Origin: Sphingobacteriales bacterium 44-61
Lineage (GTDB): Bacteria; Bacteroidota; Bacteroidia; Chitinophagales; Chitinophagaceae
Assembly (NCBI GenBank): GCA_001898405.1
Contig: MKTW01000007.1
Location: 83,000-146,999 of the forward strand
Length of the DNA stretch: 64,000 bases
Direction: 5' to 3'
Every line of letters begins with the position of its first letter. Position 1 is the stretch's first letter. Under the pieces are notes generated by a model. It did not search any database, was not told where the DNA came from, and saw only the letters and a program-made list of their open reading frames with translations. Below, piece after piece: positions 54,800-62,622 of the stretch. Made by a program: the position numbers and the translations under genes.

Positions 54800-55297
54800 C
54801 TATTCGGTGATCATTTCATGAAGATTTTTCTTGACCCAGAAATACTGGTTGTTTTTTTCCTGCAATTCAAAAGCATCGCCATGCTGATAACTGAAGATGC
54901 GGCCAACAAAGCTGACTGTACCATCAGTATCGGTAACTGAAGAAAGGATAAGCATGGCTCCTTTGAAATTGGTGGATTGGACGTTTACTGTACGCACCTG
55001 TCCATTGTTTTCGCTATAGACGTCCTCCATTTTGCCGGTAAAAGGAAGGGCTTTACCAGTGGCAAGAGTCAGTTTTACTTCCTGGTTTTTTTGTGTGCTG
55101 GTAGCAGAAAAGATGTTCAGTAAGTCCTGCTTGTCCACCTGCATAGAAGCTGGCAGGCTGTTAAAAAGTTTGGGCTTATTGTAATTAGGCTCCCTGAGTG
55201 GGGCTTTTTCCTGTGCTTGCTGCGCTTGCAGAGAAAAACTGCAAAACAGGCATAAAATATATAACAGGCGAATGCCTGGCATTTGACGGTTGTTCAT
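54800..55297 (-). CDS. Secreted hypothetical protein next to the metalloprotease
   Basis: 165 residues from the ATG at 55297 (MNNRQMPGIRLLYILCLF); an earlier ATG at 55348 adds a poor leader. Signal peptide ends LQAQQAQ. The mature part is beta-rich (VKLTLATGKALPFTGKM, GAMLILSSVTDTDGTVSFVG) and resembles no family recognised. It lies 42 bases upstream of the metalloprotease start on the same strand. An inhibitor, chaperone or coat-type partner for the protease is possible. Confidence 0.75.
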   Translation of the reverse strand: MNNRQMPGIRLLYILCLFCSFSLQAQQAQEKAPLREPNYNKPKLFNSLPASMQVDKQDLLNIFSATSTQKNQEVKLTLATGKALPFTGKMEDVYSENNGQVRTVNVQSTNFKGAMLILSSVTDTDGTVSFVGRIFSYQHGDAFELQEKNNQYFWVKKNLHEMITE

Positions 55298-55372
55298 GGG
55301 ATATATATTTATGACAAGGTGATACAGGGCAGTTGGATTTGACTGCACCTGGTTTTCAGGGGGGACGGTAAT

Positions 55373-55404
55373 GCAAGATTGAGTAAAGTTTTTTATTCAG
55401 CCAA
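55373..55404 (-). promoter_or_regulatory. Possible promoter of the metalloprotease operon
   Basis: TTG at 55404-55402, spacer 21, then AATCTTGC at 55380-55373. The second box deviates from the consensus in the first and last two positions but resembles the susC promoter (TTG-N21-TATCTTGC). Confidence 0.35.
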
Positions 55405-55502
55405 CGCTGCAGGGCGCATAAATGGATAAATAGAGTGGTAGTACGGGTAGATGATCGTAATTCTTCTATCGGGTGGGATAGGAAATAACCGGAACTGTTT
55501 AA

Positions 55503-55874
55503 TTAATATTGTCCTGTGCTTAACAATACCAATGTGCATGCTTCCATCGGTTCTATATTTTTTTCTTTGGCGAGCTCTGCCAACTCTGCATTTTCTGCAC
55601 CGGGATTAAAGATGATACGCTTTGGGTTCAGTGAAAAAATATAATCATAATATTCACGCTGATGTGCAGGGTTCAGATAAAGCGTTACTGTGTCAATATC
55701 TTTAAAGGGTGTTTTTTCTTTAGTGATACTGACATCATCCACCTGCGTATCGGATTTGCCAACGGCTACAACAGGATGTTCCTTACTGCGGAGTTTACGG
55801 ATAGCCAGGTAGCTGTAGCGGGAAGGATTGTCTGAAGCCCCAAGTACCAGTGTTTTCTTTTTATCGCTCATCAT
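55503..55874 (-). CDS. CoA-binding domain protein
   Basis: 123 residues, a stand-alone Rossmann fold of the CoA_binding_2 type (YccU-like). Features are KTLVLGASDNPSRYSYLAIRKL, HPVVAVG, DTVTLYLNPAHQREYYDYI, and RIIFNPGAENAEL. The likely second start is at 55871. It is the last gene of the GbsR-headed cluster, 23 bases after the SDR gene. Confidence 0.9.
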   Translation of the reverse strand: MMSDKKKTLVLGASDNPSRYSYLAIRKLRSKEHPVVAVGKSDTQVDDVSITKEKTPFKDIDTVTLYLNPAHQREYYDYIFSLNPKRIIFNPGAENAELAELAKEKNIEPMEACTLVLLSTGQY

Positions 55875-55897
55875 ACAAATTTATATCATATACAACA

Positions 55898-56881
55898 TCA
55901 AAACAGGTGATATTGTTTGCGGGGTATGTTCCGGACCAGGTCTTCCAGTGCTTCTTCCAGGAAAGGATGGCGAAAGTTGAAACCGGTTTCTTTTATCCGG
56001 GTCGGTACAACCCAACGGCTCTTCAATACAAGTTCGGTTTCTGTGCCGATAAGAACAGCACCTGCTTTCAGCATCCATTCATAGGCGGGCAAACCAAAAC
56101 GGTAGCCGGTCAGTTTCCGCAATGTTTGCATAAATATTTTATTCGTAACGGGAAAAGGAGAGGAACAATTAAAAGTGCCTTCCAGTTCCGGATGTACATA
56201 TAGCCATTCAATCATCCGGCAGGTGTCTTCTACATGTACCCAGCTATACATTTGCTTACCGCTTCCCTGGTGGCCGCCGAGGCCAAACTTCAGCAGGTTG
56301 AAATAAGGGATCAGTACACCGCCGCTGCCTAATGTAATTGCCATACGGAGTGCGATCTTCCGGGTATGGGGAGTCGGTTGATCATAAAGGGCCTTTTCCC
56401 ATTGCCGGCAAACATCAACAGAAAACCCGTCATGAAATTCGCCGTTGTATTCGTCCTGGGCATGATCAGTGGCATGGCGGTAAATGGTTGCAGAAGATGC
56501 ATTGATCCAGCAGGCAGGAGGGCGTTTGCAAAGGGCGATCGCTTTGCCAAGTGTATTTACAGGGTTGATACGGCTTGAAAGGATCTCCTGTTTATTTTTT
56601 TCGGTGTAACGGCAGTTGACAGATTTACCACTCAGGTTGATCAGCAGGTCGGCACCATCCAGTTCTTTTACCCATTCGCTGGTGGTAATGCCATCCCATT
56701 GTACCCAGCTTACCCTGTTCAGTTCTTCCGGGCGGAGGGATTGATAATGATTGCGGTTATTGATGCCGTTATCGACCTGCCGGGTAAGGATGCAGATATC
56801 GTTGTCTTTTCCAAAATAGCGGATCATTTCTTCACCGATAAAACCGGAGCCTCCGGCGATGATGATCTTTTTATTTTTCAT
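55898..56881 (-). CDS. TIGR01777-type epimerase (SDR39U family)
   Basis: 327 residues from the ATG at 56881 (MKNKKIIIAGGSGFIGE), containing the Rossmann GGSGFIG motif. Other family marks are NLSGKSVNCRYTEKNKQEIL, RINPVNTLGKAI, WINASSATIYRHATD, and the C-terminal domain with GTFNCSSPFPVTNKIFM. Predicted NAD(P)-dependent sugar-nucleotide-type oxidoreductase; the exact reaction is unknown. It follows the 56888 gene with a gap of 6 bases. Confidence 0.92.
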   Translation of the reverse strand: MKNKKIIIAGGSGFIGEEMIRYFGKDNDICILTRQVDNGINNRNHYQSLRPEELNRVSWVQWDGITTSEWVKELDGADLLINLSGKSVNCRYTEKNKQEILSSRINPVNTLGKAIALCKRPPACWINASSATIYRHATDHAQDEYNGEFHDGFSVDVCRQWEKALYDQPTPHTRKIALRMAITLGSGGVLIPYFNLLKFGLGGHQGSGKQMYSWVHVEDTCRMIEWLYVHPELEGTFNCSSPFPVTNKIFMQTLRKLTGYRFGLPAYEWMLKAGAVLIGTETELVLKSRWVVPTRIKETGFNFRHPFLEEALEDLVRNIPRKQYHLF

Positions 56882-56887
56882 AAACAA

Positions 56888-57259
56888 TCATTTTAAGTGT
56901 ATAAGGGATTTATGTTCCATCACCCTGTTTTCAGCATAGCAGATATAAGTATACCAAATGGCAAGCAATGGTGAGATGATCAATAACAAAAAGGCATAGA
57001 TCAATATCAATTGGGTAAACAGGGATAAAATACCAGCAGCGAGCAACCCCAAAAGAGTGCGCAAGTAATAGAGCCTTCCCGGAACAGGGAAATATGATTT
57101 TGGCAAAACCCAATGTATACCCGCGCTGAGCAATTGCCAGCCACCTACAATTAAATAGGAGTAAAGCAGAAAATAACTATCGATCAGTAATGGATAGAAG
57201 GTGCAGCTAAGGATCAGTACTACCTGTATCCAGAAATCCAGTTCTTTATACAGTTTCAT
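56888..57259 (-). CDS. Small integral membrane protein
   Basis: 123 residues with about four hydrophobic segments (about 10-28, 33-52, 68-88, 90-108). No family recognised. Lies between the GbsR-type regulator and the TIGR01777-type gene, all on the minus strand, with a hairpin (57309-57329) upstream of it. Its function is unknown; its position suggests it may belong to an envelope-stress or osmotic-type response unit. Confidence 0.75.
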   Translation of the reverse strand: MKLYKELDFWIQVVLILSCTFYPLLIDSYFLLYSYLIVGGWQLLSAGIHWVLPKSYFPVPGRLYYLRTLLGLLAAGILSLFTQLILIYAFLLLIISPLLAIWYTYICYAENRVMEHKSLIHLK

Positions 57260-57308
57260 ACAGTTTATTTTAAATTTTCAGAAATAAATGAAAATAATAG
57301 GTCAAAAT

Positions 57309-57329
57309 AAAACCGGGTTAACCGGTTTT
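57309..57329 (-). terminator. Hairpin between the GbsR regulator and the next gene
   Basis: Eight-base stem AAAACCGG/CCGGTTTT around GTTAA, followed on the minus strand by ATTTT. May partly terminate the regulator transcript before the downstream genes. Confidence 0.5.
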
Positions 57330-57350
57330 AAGAGATCTTGCGCTCTTGGT

Positions 57351-57857
57351 TTATTTAAAGAACCTGACCAGGTTGTTCACAAACCAGTTCTCTTCTGCCT
57401 TGATCATCACATCAAGCGTTTTATCAGCCTGTCTGCCTAATTTTTTGATATTGCTCACTGTGTCGATGAACGCTTTTACGTTCTTATCCCGTTTATCACC
57501 TTCCACATCTTCCAGCTTATCGAGCAGGCCAAGCATGGGTTCGAGTTCGCGCTTCTTTCTTTCTTTCACGATCTGCTTCACCACTTTCCATATATCTTTT
57601 TCTGCAGAGAAATATTCTTTCCGCTCACCGGGCAGCAATACCCTTTCTACCAGGCCCCAGTTGATCAGCTCGCGGATATTCATGTTCACATTGCCCCTGC
57701 TGATATTCAGTTCTTCCATTATATCATCCTGGGTGAGGGGATCCGGGCTTACAAGCAGCAGTGCATGTATTTGTGCCATGGTGCGGTTAATTCCCCAATG
57801 AGTACCGAATGCCCCCCAGTTGCTGATAAATTGTTGCCTTGCCTCTGTCAGTTTCAT
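57351..57857 (-). CDS. GbsR/MarR-family transcriptional regulator
   Basis: 168 residues from the ATG at 57857 (MKLTEARQQFISNWGAFG); an ORF extension to 57878 adds residues that overlap the promoter. The winged helix is LTQDDIMEELNISRGNVNMNIRELINWGLVERV, with the preceding HTH residues (about 30-80). The C-terminal half is helical. A consensus-like promoter and an 18-base perfect palindrome lie directly upstream, so the protein probably controls itself. It heads the gene cluster 57857-55503. Confidence 0.9.
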   Translation of the reverse strand: MKLTEARQQFISNWGAFGTHWGINRTMAQIHALLLVSPDPLTQDDIMEELNISRGNVNMNIRELINWGLVERVLLPGERKEYFSAEKDIWKVVKQIVKERKKRELEPMLGLLDKLEDVEGDKRDKNVKAFIDTVSNIKKLGRQADKTLDVMIKAEENWFVNNLVRFFK

Positions 57858-57861
57858 GGGA

Positions 57862-57892
57862 TAAAGATAGCAACTCATTTTTGTATTTTCAA
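57862..57892 (-). promoter_or_regulatory. Promoter of the GbsR regulator
   Basis: TTG at 57892-57890, spacer 20, then TATCTTTA at 57869-57862, one mismatch to TAnnTTTG. The -7 box ends 4 bases before the ATG at 57857. Confidence 0.6.
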
Positions 57893-57904
57893 AATATTTT
57901 GAAA
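57887..57904. promoter_or_regulatory. Perfect 18-base palindrome overlapping the GbsR -33 element
   Basis: TTTCAAAATATTTTGAAA is its own reverse complement. It covers the TTG of the regulator's own promoter, a typical place for a repressor operator. It also lies 55 bases upstream of the divergent glycerophosphodiesterase gene. Confidence 0.6.
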
Positions 57905-57958
57905 GTTAATGTTTGGTGTTCCGGTGCTTCCACTTTCTTTATTTATTAACTTGCGGGC

Positions 57959-58765
57959 ATGAAAAAAGGATTTTATTTAGTGGCTATGGCATCGCTGTTC
58001 AATGCCTGCTCTGCCAGCCGGAAAGTAAGCAGTCATCAACCGGTTTTTGCTGATAATCCTGTAGTGGCCCACCGGGGTGCCTGGAAAGCAAAACAGTTGC
58101 CCGAAAATTCCATTGCTTCGCTGCGTGAAGCCATCGCTCTTCGCTACACCGGTTCTGAGTTTGATATACACCGCACAGCCGATGATTCGCTGGTGATCAA
58201 TCATGATCCTCATTTTTTCAAACTTCCTATTGAGCAAACAGATTATGCCACGCTAATAAAAAACAGGCTGTCCAATGGAGAAAAGCTGCCGACGCTCCGG
58301 GAATACCTGCTGGCAGGCTTGCAAAACAATACATCCACCCGTTTGATACTGGAAATAAAACCATCAGCCATCAGTAAGGAGCGGGGACAGGAAACAGCAG
58401 TAAGGGTTGTTAAGCTTGTGCAGGAATTGCATGCTGAATCCATGTCGGCCTATATCAGTTTTGATTATGATATTCTGAAAAAAGTACTTCAATTGGACCC
58501 TAAAGCGCATACGCAATATCTTGAAGCTAATCAAACACCTGACCAGGTGAAAGCAGATGGTATGGGTGGTATCGATTACCATTATTCTGCGTTTACCAAG
58601 CATCCGGAATGGATTGAAAGTGCTAAGAAGAACGGGCTTGTGTTGAATGCCTGGACAGTGAATGATACGACTACGATGGATTGGTTGCTGAAGAATAAGT
58701 TTGACCTGATTACGACAAATGAGCCGGGGTTGTTGATGGAGAGGGTGAAGATGATAAAGAAATGA
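57959..58765 (+). CDS. Glycerophosphodiester phosphodiesterase lipoprotein
   Basis: 268 residues with a lipoprotein signal (lipobox region LFNAC). GDPD-family motifs: VVAHRGAWKAKQLPENSIASL with the catalytic His-Arg and Glu-Asn, GSEFDIHRTADDSLVINHDP, and LILEIKPS. The C-terminus includes VLNAWTVNDTTTMDWLL and ITTNEPGLL. Hydrolyses glycerophosphodiesters to glycerol 3-phosphate and alcohol, probably in the periplasm. Length is typical. Divergent from the GbsR regulator. Confidence 0.93.
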   Translation: MKKGFYLVAMASLFNACSASRKVSSHQPVFADNPVVAHRGAWKAKQLPENSIASLREAIALRYTGSEFDIHRTADDSLVINHDPHFFKLPIEQTDYATLIKNRLSNGEKLPTLREYLLAGLQNNTSTRLILEIKPSAISKERGQETAVRVVKLVQELHAESMSAYISFDYDILKKVLQLDPKAHTQYLEANQTPDQVKADGMGGIDYHYSAFTKHPEWIESAKKNGLVLNAWTVNDTTTMDWLLKNKFDLITTNEPGLLMERVKMIKK

Positions 58766-58771
58766 TTAGAT

Positions 58772-58808
58772 AAAGCAAACGCCTTCCGACTGGAAGGCGT
58801 TTGCTTTT
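58772..58808. terminator. Bidirectional intrinsic terminator
   Basis: A perfect 16-base stem (AAAGCAAACGCCTTCC and complement) around GACT, with A/T-rich ends. Between the converging GDPD gene and the 51-residue gene. Confidence 0.85.
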
Positions 58809-58813
58809 CGAAC

Positions 58814-58969
58814 TTATTTTTTCTTTGAGGATTCCGGAAGAGGGTGTTTCTTTAAAAACTCCTTCGCAGATTCTGCTTTCTTCTTAAAAAACGGATCTTC
58901 ACTATAATCCCTCATATCTTTAACAATAGTGACCTTGATCTCGCCCTTTTTTTTTCTTGCTACTGACAT
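58814..58969 (-). CDS. Small basic protein of a two-gene module
   Basis: 51 residues, read directly from the sequence: start ATG at 58969, stop at 58814. It is strongly charged, with a basic start (MSVARKKKGEIKVTIVKD), then acidic patches (DYSEDPFF) and a Lys-rich tail (HPLPESSKKK). It starts 42 bases after the stop of the upstream 146-residue gene on the same strand, so the two are probably co-transcribed. The pair resembles a two-gene cassette, possibly toxin-antitoxin-like, but this is not established. Confidence 0.6.
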   Translation of the reverse strand: MSVARKKKGEIKVTIVKDMRDYSEDPFFKKKAESAKEFLKKHPLPESSKKK

Positions 58970-59011
58970 AGATATTTTTTACTTAATAAAGATACAAAAC
59001 TTGATTTACTA

Positions 59012-59452
59012 TTATTGGAGGATTTCAAGAGTAAATGCGTCATAGTTTTTTGCTGGAATAAAATCCTCCCACTTACCCAAATAAAACCCCTTGATCTTAT
59101 ATAATTTACTAATTGTCTTCCATTCCCGGGCAATTACCATTTGATATAGCCTGGTTTTCGAAGGCGTTTCTCCCCGGGAGAATACGATAGCACGAGGATG
59201 CAATTGCATAAAATGCATGACTGAGTCAGCCACCGTCACTAAAATCTTTTCACGATCTCCATTGTTGCTACGGGATTTGTCGTTTATTTTCTGATTAACT
59301 TCATCCCAATCACCAAAGCCAAGGTTGTAAATGCTGTTACCTATTGGAAGATAATGAATTACTTTCCTGATTACACCTTTGGGACCCTCGCTAAGGAACT
59401 CGTACTGTCCCTGTTCTTGGGAGACAATTAATTTATATCGTTCTAGATTCAT
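59012..59452 (-). CDS. DUF6934-like protein
   Basis: 146 residues. The pattern EFLSEGPKGVIRKVIHY, YNLGFGDWDEVNQKINDKSRSNNGDREKIL, TVADSVMHFMQLHPRAIVF, SRGETPSKTRLYQMVIAREW and NYDAFTLEI matches a Bacteroidota family of unknown function that I recall as DUF6934; certainty about the name is moderate. No signal peptide. An AAGGAG sequence lies 11 bases before the ATG, unusual for this phylum. It is followed on the same strand by the 51-residue gene. Confidence 0.72.
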   Translation of the reverse strand: MNLERYKLIVSQEQGQYEFLSEGPKGVIRKVIHYLPIGNSIYNLGFGDWDEVNQKINDKSRSNNGDREKILVTVADSVMHFMQLHPRAIVFSRGETPSKTRLYQMVIAREWKTISKLYKIKGFYLGKWEDFIPAKNYDAFTLEILQ

Positions 59453-59567
59453 TTAAGGCGAATCTCCTTCAACCGGAAATCCTAACCTTGGGAAAAACCT
59501 CAGTTTTTAACCGAAAAAAACATTATAAACAGGTGAAATTAACTGGAAGAAATATTTGTGAGAATAA

Positions 59568-61004
59568 TTACCAATAGCAGTTTAGTCTTCTGTCTCCTTT
59601 CTTCCCCGTTATCTCCGAAGCTTTCAATATAAAAGCCAGATAACCCACACCCCGCTGCATTTTCTTTTTGGAAAAGAGATTAGCCCAGTTATGCACTCCA
59701 AACAAAACAGGACCTAATCTCACTGCACCTCCAACCCATAACTGATTGGCACTGCTGTATTGCACCGGCAAATAAAACCCTTTCTTTCTCGTCTCCCAAC
59801 GTGGTGTCACCGTCAGTAAACTAAGATCTTTCAGATAGCGGCTTTTGACAGGAAATAAAGAAGCAACACCAATGGAAAGATCTGCATTCACGAAAAATGC
59901 TTCATTGATGAACTTGTCTACATTTATTACCAGCCGGGCTGGATGAACAACTTTGAAATCACCGGTATACTGTGCTGCATTTTGATATAAAGTGATCAGG
60001 CTATCACGGAACTGTCCAAATGAAGTAATAGAACTGTCAAACTTCTGATCCAGTAATTCATCCGTAACACCCGGCCTCACGTTGCTTACACGGGTGCTGT
60101 ATTTCCCATGCCGGTAGGCAGCATAGCCAAAATCGAGCAGTGATACACCGATCTTCCAGTCGTAGTCAAAATAATTTTCCTCTCTTTCTGCATTCGTCCA
60201 GTAATTGCGCTTGATCAGCAATTCCAACCCCATATCGAGAGAGAAACCGGTTTTCGTACCGGAAGAAAAATTCTTGAAATTGGTGTTGAAGTTTTTGGAT
60301 TTATCCCATTGATCATAATTGGCGGAATAAGAAAAATCCATATTGGCGCCGTTTATCTCGTAGGTATTGGGGGAGCTGCCTGTTTTGGAAAATGAACCAC
60401 TGTTAACTGTTGCAAAGGCGCCAGACATTCCTTTATTTATTTTCAACGTAGCACCACCATTGACCCTGAACCTGTCGTTGTCAATCAGGGTTTGCCCGTA
60501 TGCAACATAAAATTCCGTCCAGCTGCTGCTTACCATATCGAGGCTCATCTCCCGATTGTTTTCATTCAACACAAAAAAATCGCTGAAAGATCCCAGTGTG
60601 TCATAAAAATTGTACTGGCTGCTTCTTACGCGCGTATATGATTTAAAATTAATGCCAAGCGCAACAGCACTTCTTTGATTAAGCGCCAGGCGGAAATTGA
60701 GCAGGTTGAGATTGATATTTACATCTCCTTTTCTTTTATACTCGCCTGCTGAAATAGCGTATTGGGAATTAGCGGGATTGGTAAGCAAAGAGTAATTACG
60801 GATATCAACGATGTTGGTTGTATGCTTGTCCTGCACACCGAATATCGTTAGGTCCCATTTAGAGGGTACATTCACGATAGCAGCAGGATTATTATGCATG
60901 TTCAGCGAGCCGATATAATAAGTGCCGTTTACTGCATTATAATATTGAGTCCACCCCAGCAAAGGGAAGCTTAACAGGCATAATATGACGATCAGGGTTT
61001 TCAT
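59568..61004 (-). CDS. DUF5723-like outer-membrane protein
   Basis: 478 residues with a signal peptide (about 1-19, LLGWTQ). N-terminus YYNAVNGTYYIGSLNMHNNPAAIVN and many beta-barrel strands (YVAYGQTLIDNDRFRVNGGA, VNADLSIGVASLFP, WVGGAVRLGPVLFGVHNWAN) fit the DUF5723 family as recalled, an outer-membrane protein of Bacteroidota with unknown role. The start ATG directly abuts the T-tract of the flotillin terminator. Confidence 0.78.
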   Translation of the reverse strand: MKTLIVILCLLSFPLLGWTQYYNAVNGTYYIGSLNMHNNPAAIVNVPSKWDLTIFGVQDKHTTNIVDIRNYSLLTNPANSQYAISAGEYKRKGDVNINLNLLNFRLALNQRSAVALGINFKSYTRVRSSQYNFYDTLGSFSDFFVLNENNREMSLDMVSSSWTEFYVAYGQTLIDNDRFRVNGGATLKINKGMSGAFATVNSGSFSKTGSSPNTYEINGANMDFSYSANYDQWDKSKNFNTNFKNFSSGTKTGFSLDMGLELLIKRNYWTNAEREENYFDYDWKIGVSLLDFGYAAYRHGKYSTRVSNVRPGVTDELLDQKFDSSITSFGQFRDSLITLYQNAAQYTGDFKVVHPARLVINVDKFINEAFFVNADLSIGVASLFPVKSRYLKDLSLLTVTPRWETRKKGFYLPVQYSSANQLWVGGAVRLGPVLFGVHNWANLFSKKKMQRGVGYLAFILKASEITGKKGDRRLNCYW

Positions 61005-61007
61005 AAA

Positions 61008-61031
61008 AAAGACCTTGAATGCAAGGTCTTT
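61008..61031 (-). terminator. Intrinsic terminator after the flotillin gene
   Basis: Ten-base stem AAAGACCTTG/CAAGGTCTTT around CATT, then T on the minus strand. The next gene's ATG at 61004 follows the T-tract with no spacer. Confidence 0.75.
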
Positions 61032-61083
61032 GTAAGTACTTCTAAAATTAAGTTTTTATTCAACGCAGAAATTCACGTTTGTA

Positions 61084-62610
61084 TCATTTAACATCTGGTT
61101 GCATGTTTCCTTCCTGTTCTTGTTGTTTACCAAGATAAGTGGGAAGGTCCATTCCAGCCATATTGAAAATATCTTTCAGCGGTGGTACAGATCTGTAAAG
61201 CCCGCTCACAAAATTGGCGGTTGAATTTTTACCTTCTCCCTGTTGCCCGCTATCCCATACTGTTACTTTATCGATCTTGATATTTTTAATGGCTTCTGTC
61301 TGCATCTTCACCAGTTCTGGTAATTTATCTGCGATCAGCAGCAACACAGCATCTTTAGGATTGTCGCCGGCTGCTCTTACGATGCGGTCAAGGCCTTCTG
61401 CCTGCTTGGTCAGAATTTCATACATACCCCTTGCTTCGGCTTCCAGTTTGGCAAAAATGGCATCTGCTTCACCTTTTGCTTTTTCCCTTACCTGCTCTGC
61501 TGCTGCTTGTGCTTCCAGTATCAGTTTTTGTTTTTGAATTTCTGCACCTACCACAATGGTTGCGTTCTGTGCTGCACGGTCCCTTTCTGCACGGGCTTCT
61601 TCTGCTTTTTGTTCTGCCAGGTATGCTTCTTCCAGTGCTTTGGCCGACTGCACTTTTTCTGCAGCGATCGCTTTTTTCAATGCTTCTGCTTCCCTTTCAC
61701 GCCTTTGCGAATCGGAATTAGCGACCTGTATCTTGGACTGGTTCTCGCCCTGTACTGCAATGGCATTGGCTTCTGCAATTTTTACCCTTGTGTCCCTTTC
61801 AGCTTCGGCTTTACCGATATTTTCATCCCGGTTGGCATTAGCGATCTGGATCTCTTTTTCTTTCATGGCAAACGATACCTGTGTATCACGGTCACGCTGC
61901 GTTTCTGCCACTTTGATATCCCTTTCCTTTTCTGCAGTGGTTTTACCAATATCACCGGTACGTTCCTGCTCTGCCACGCGGATCTTTGCTTCATTGATGG
62001 CTTTGGCGGCTGCTTCTTTACCCAATGCATCAATATAGCCACTTTCATCTTTGATATCTGTTACGTTCACGTTGATCATCTTCAGCCCGATCTTGTTCAA
62101 TTCTGCTTCCACATTACCAGCTATATTGGCAAGAAATTTATCACGGTTGCTATTGATCTCTTCAATATCCATCATGGCTACTACGAGGCGCATTTGTCCA
62201 AGAATAATATCTTTTGCGAGGTCATGTATCTGCGGGCGCTGCATGCCCAGCAGGCGCTCTGCTGCATTCTGCATCACGGCGGGTTCTGTAGAAATACCAA
62301 CAGTAAAACGGGAGGGCACATCCACACGGATATTTTGCTTACTGAGCGCACTGGTAAGATTTACTTCCAGTGATATTGGTGTAAGATCAAGAAATGAATA
62401 ATCCTGGATAATAGGCCAGATAAAAGCCGCACCACCATGGATACATTTTGCGGTAAGTGTGCCATCCACTCCTTTACCCACTTTTCCGTACACTACAAGT
62501 ATCCTGTCTGAAGGGCAGCGTTTGTAGCGCCGGAACATCGAGAATACGAGGATAAAGAAAAATACAATCGCAATAGCGACGACCAGTAAGAGATTTTCAG
62601 CCATGTTCAA
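61084..62610 (-). CDS. Flotillin-family protein
   Basis: 508 residues with an N-terminal membrane segment (about 7-24), the SPFH/band-7 domain (about 35-200), and a long coiled-coil domain of repeats around RDTQVSFAMKEKEIQIANAN, with EAEALKKAIAAEKVQSAKALEEA. C-terminus about 400-490 is more ordered (ARGMYEILTKQAEGLDRIV). Alternative start at 62604. Forms membrane microdomain scaffolds in other bacteria. It is coupled to the NfeD-like gene 12 bases upstream. Confidence 0.93.
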   Translation of the reverse strand: MNMAENLLLVVAIAIVFFFILVFSMFRRYKRCPSDRILVVYGKVGKGVDGTLTAKCIHGGAAFIWPIIQDYSFLDLTPISLEVNLTSALSKQNIRVDVPSRFTVGISTEPAVMQNAAERLLGMQRPQIHDLAKDIILGQMRLVVAMMDIEEINSNRDKFLANIAGNVEAELNKIGLKMINVNVTDIKDESGYIDALGKEAAAKAINEAKIRVAEQERTGDIGKTTAEKERDIKVAETQRDRDTQVSFAMKEKEIQIANANRDENIGKAEAERDTRVKIAEANAIAVQGENQSKIQVANSDSQRREREAEALKKAIAAEKVQSAKALEEAYLAEQKAEEARAERDRAAQNATIVVGAEIQKQKLILEAQAAAEQVREKAKGEADAIFAKLEAEARGMYEILTKQAEGLDRIVRAAGDNPKDAVLLLIADKLPELVKMQTEAIKNIKIDKVTVWDSGQQGEGKNSTANFVSGLYRSVPPLKDIFNMAGMDLPTYLGKQQEQEGNMQPDVK

Positions 62611-62622
62611 ATGAATTATTGA

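Noticed and set aside
61507-62373. 288-residue plus-strand ORF antisense to the flotillin gene
   Set aside because: Its content is dominated by Phe, Cys and His, as expected from the complement of a Glu/Ala/Lys-rich coiled coil. It is a shadow.
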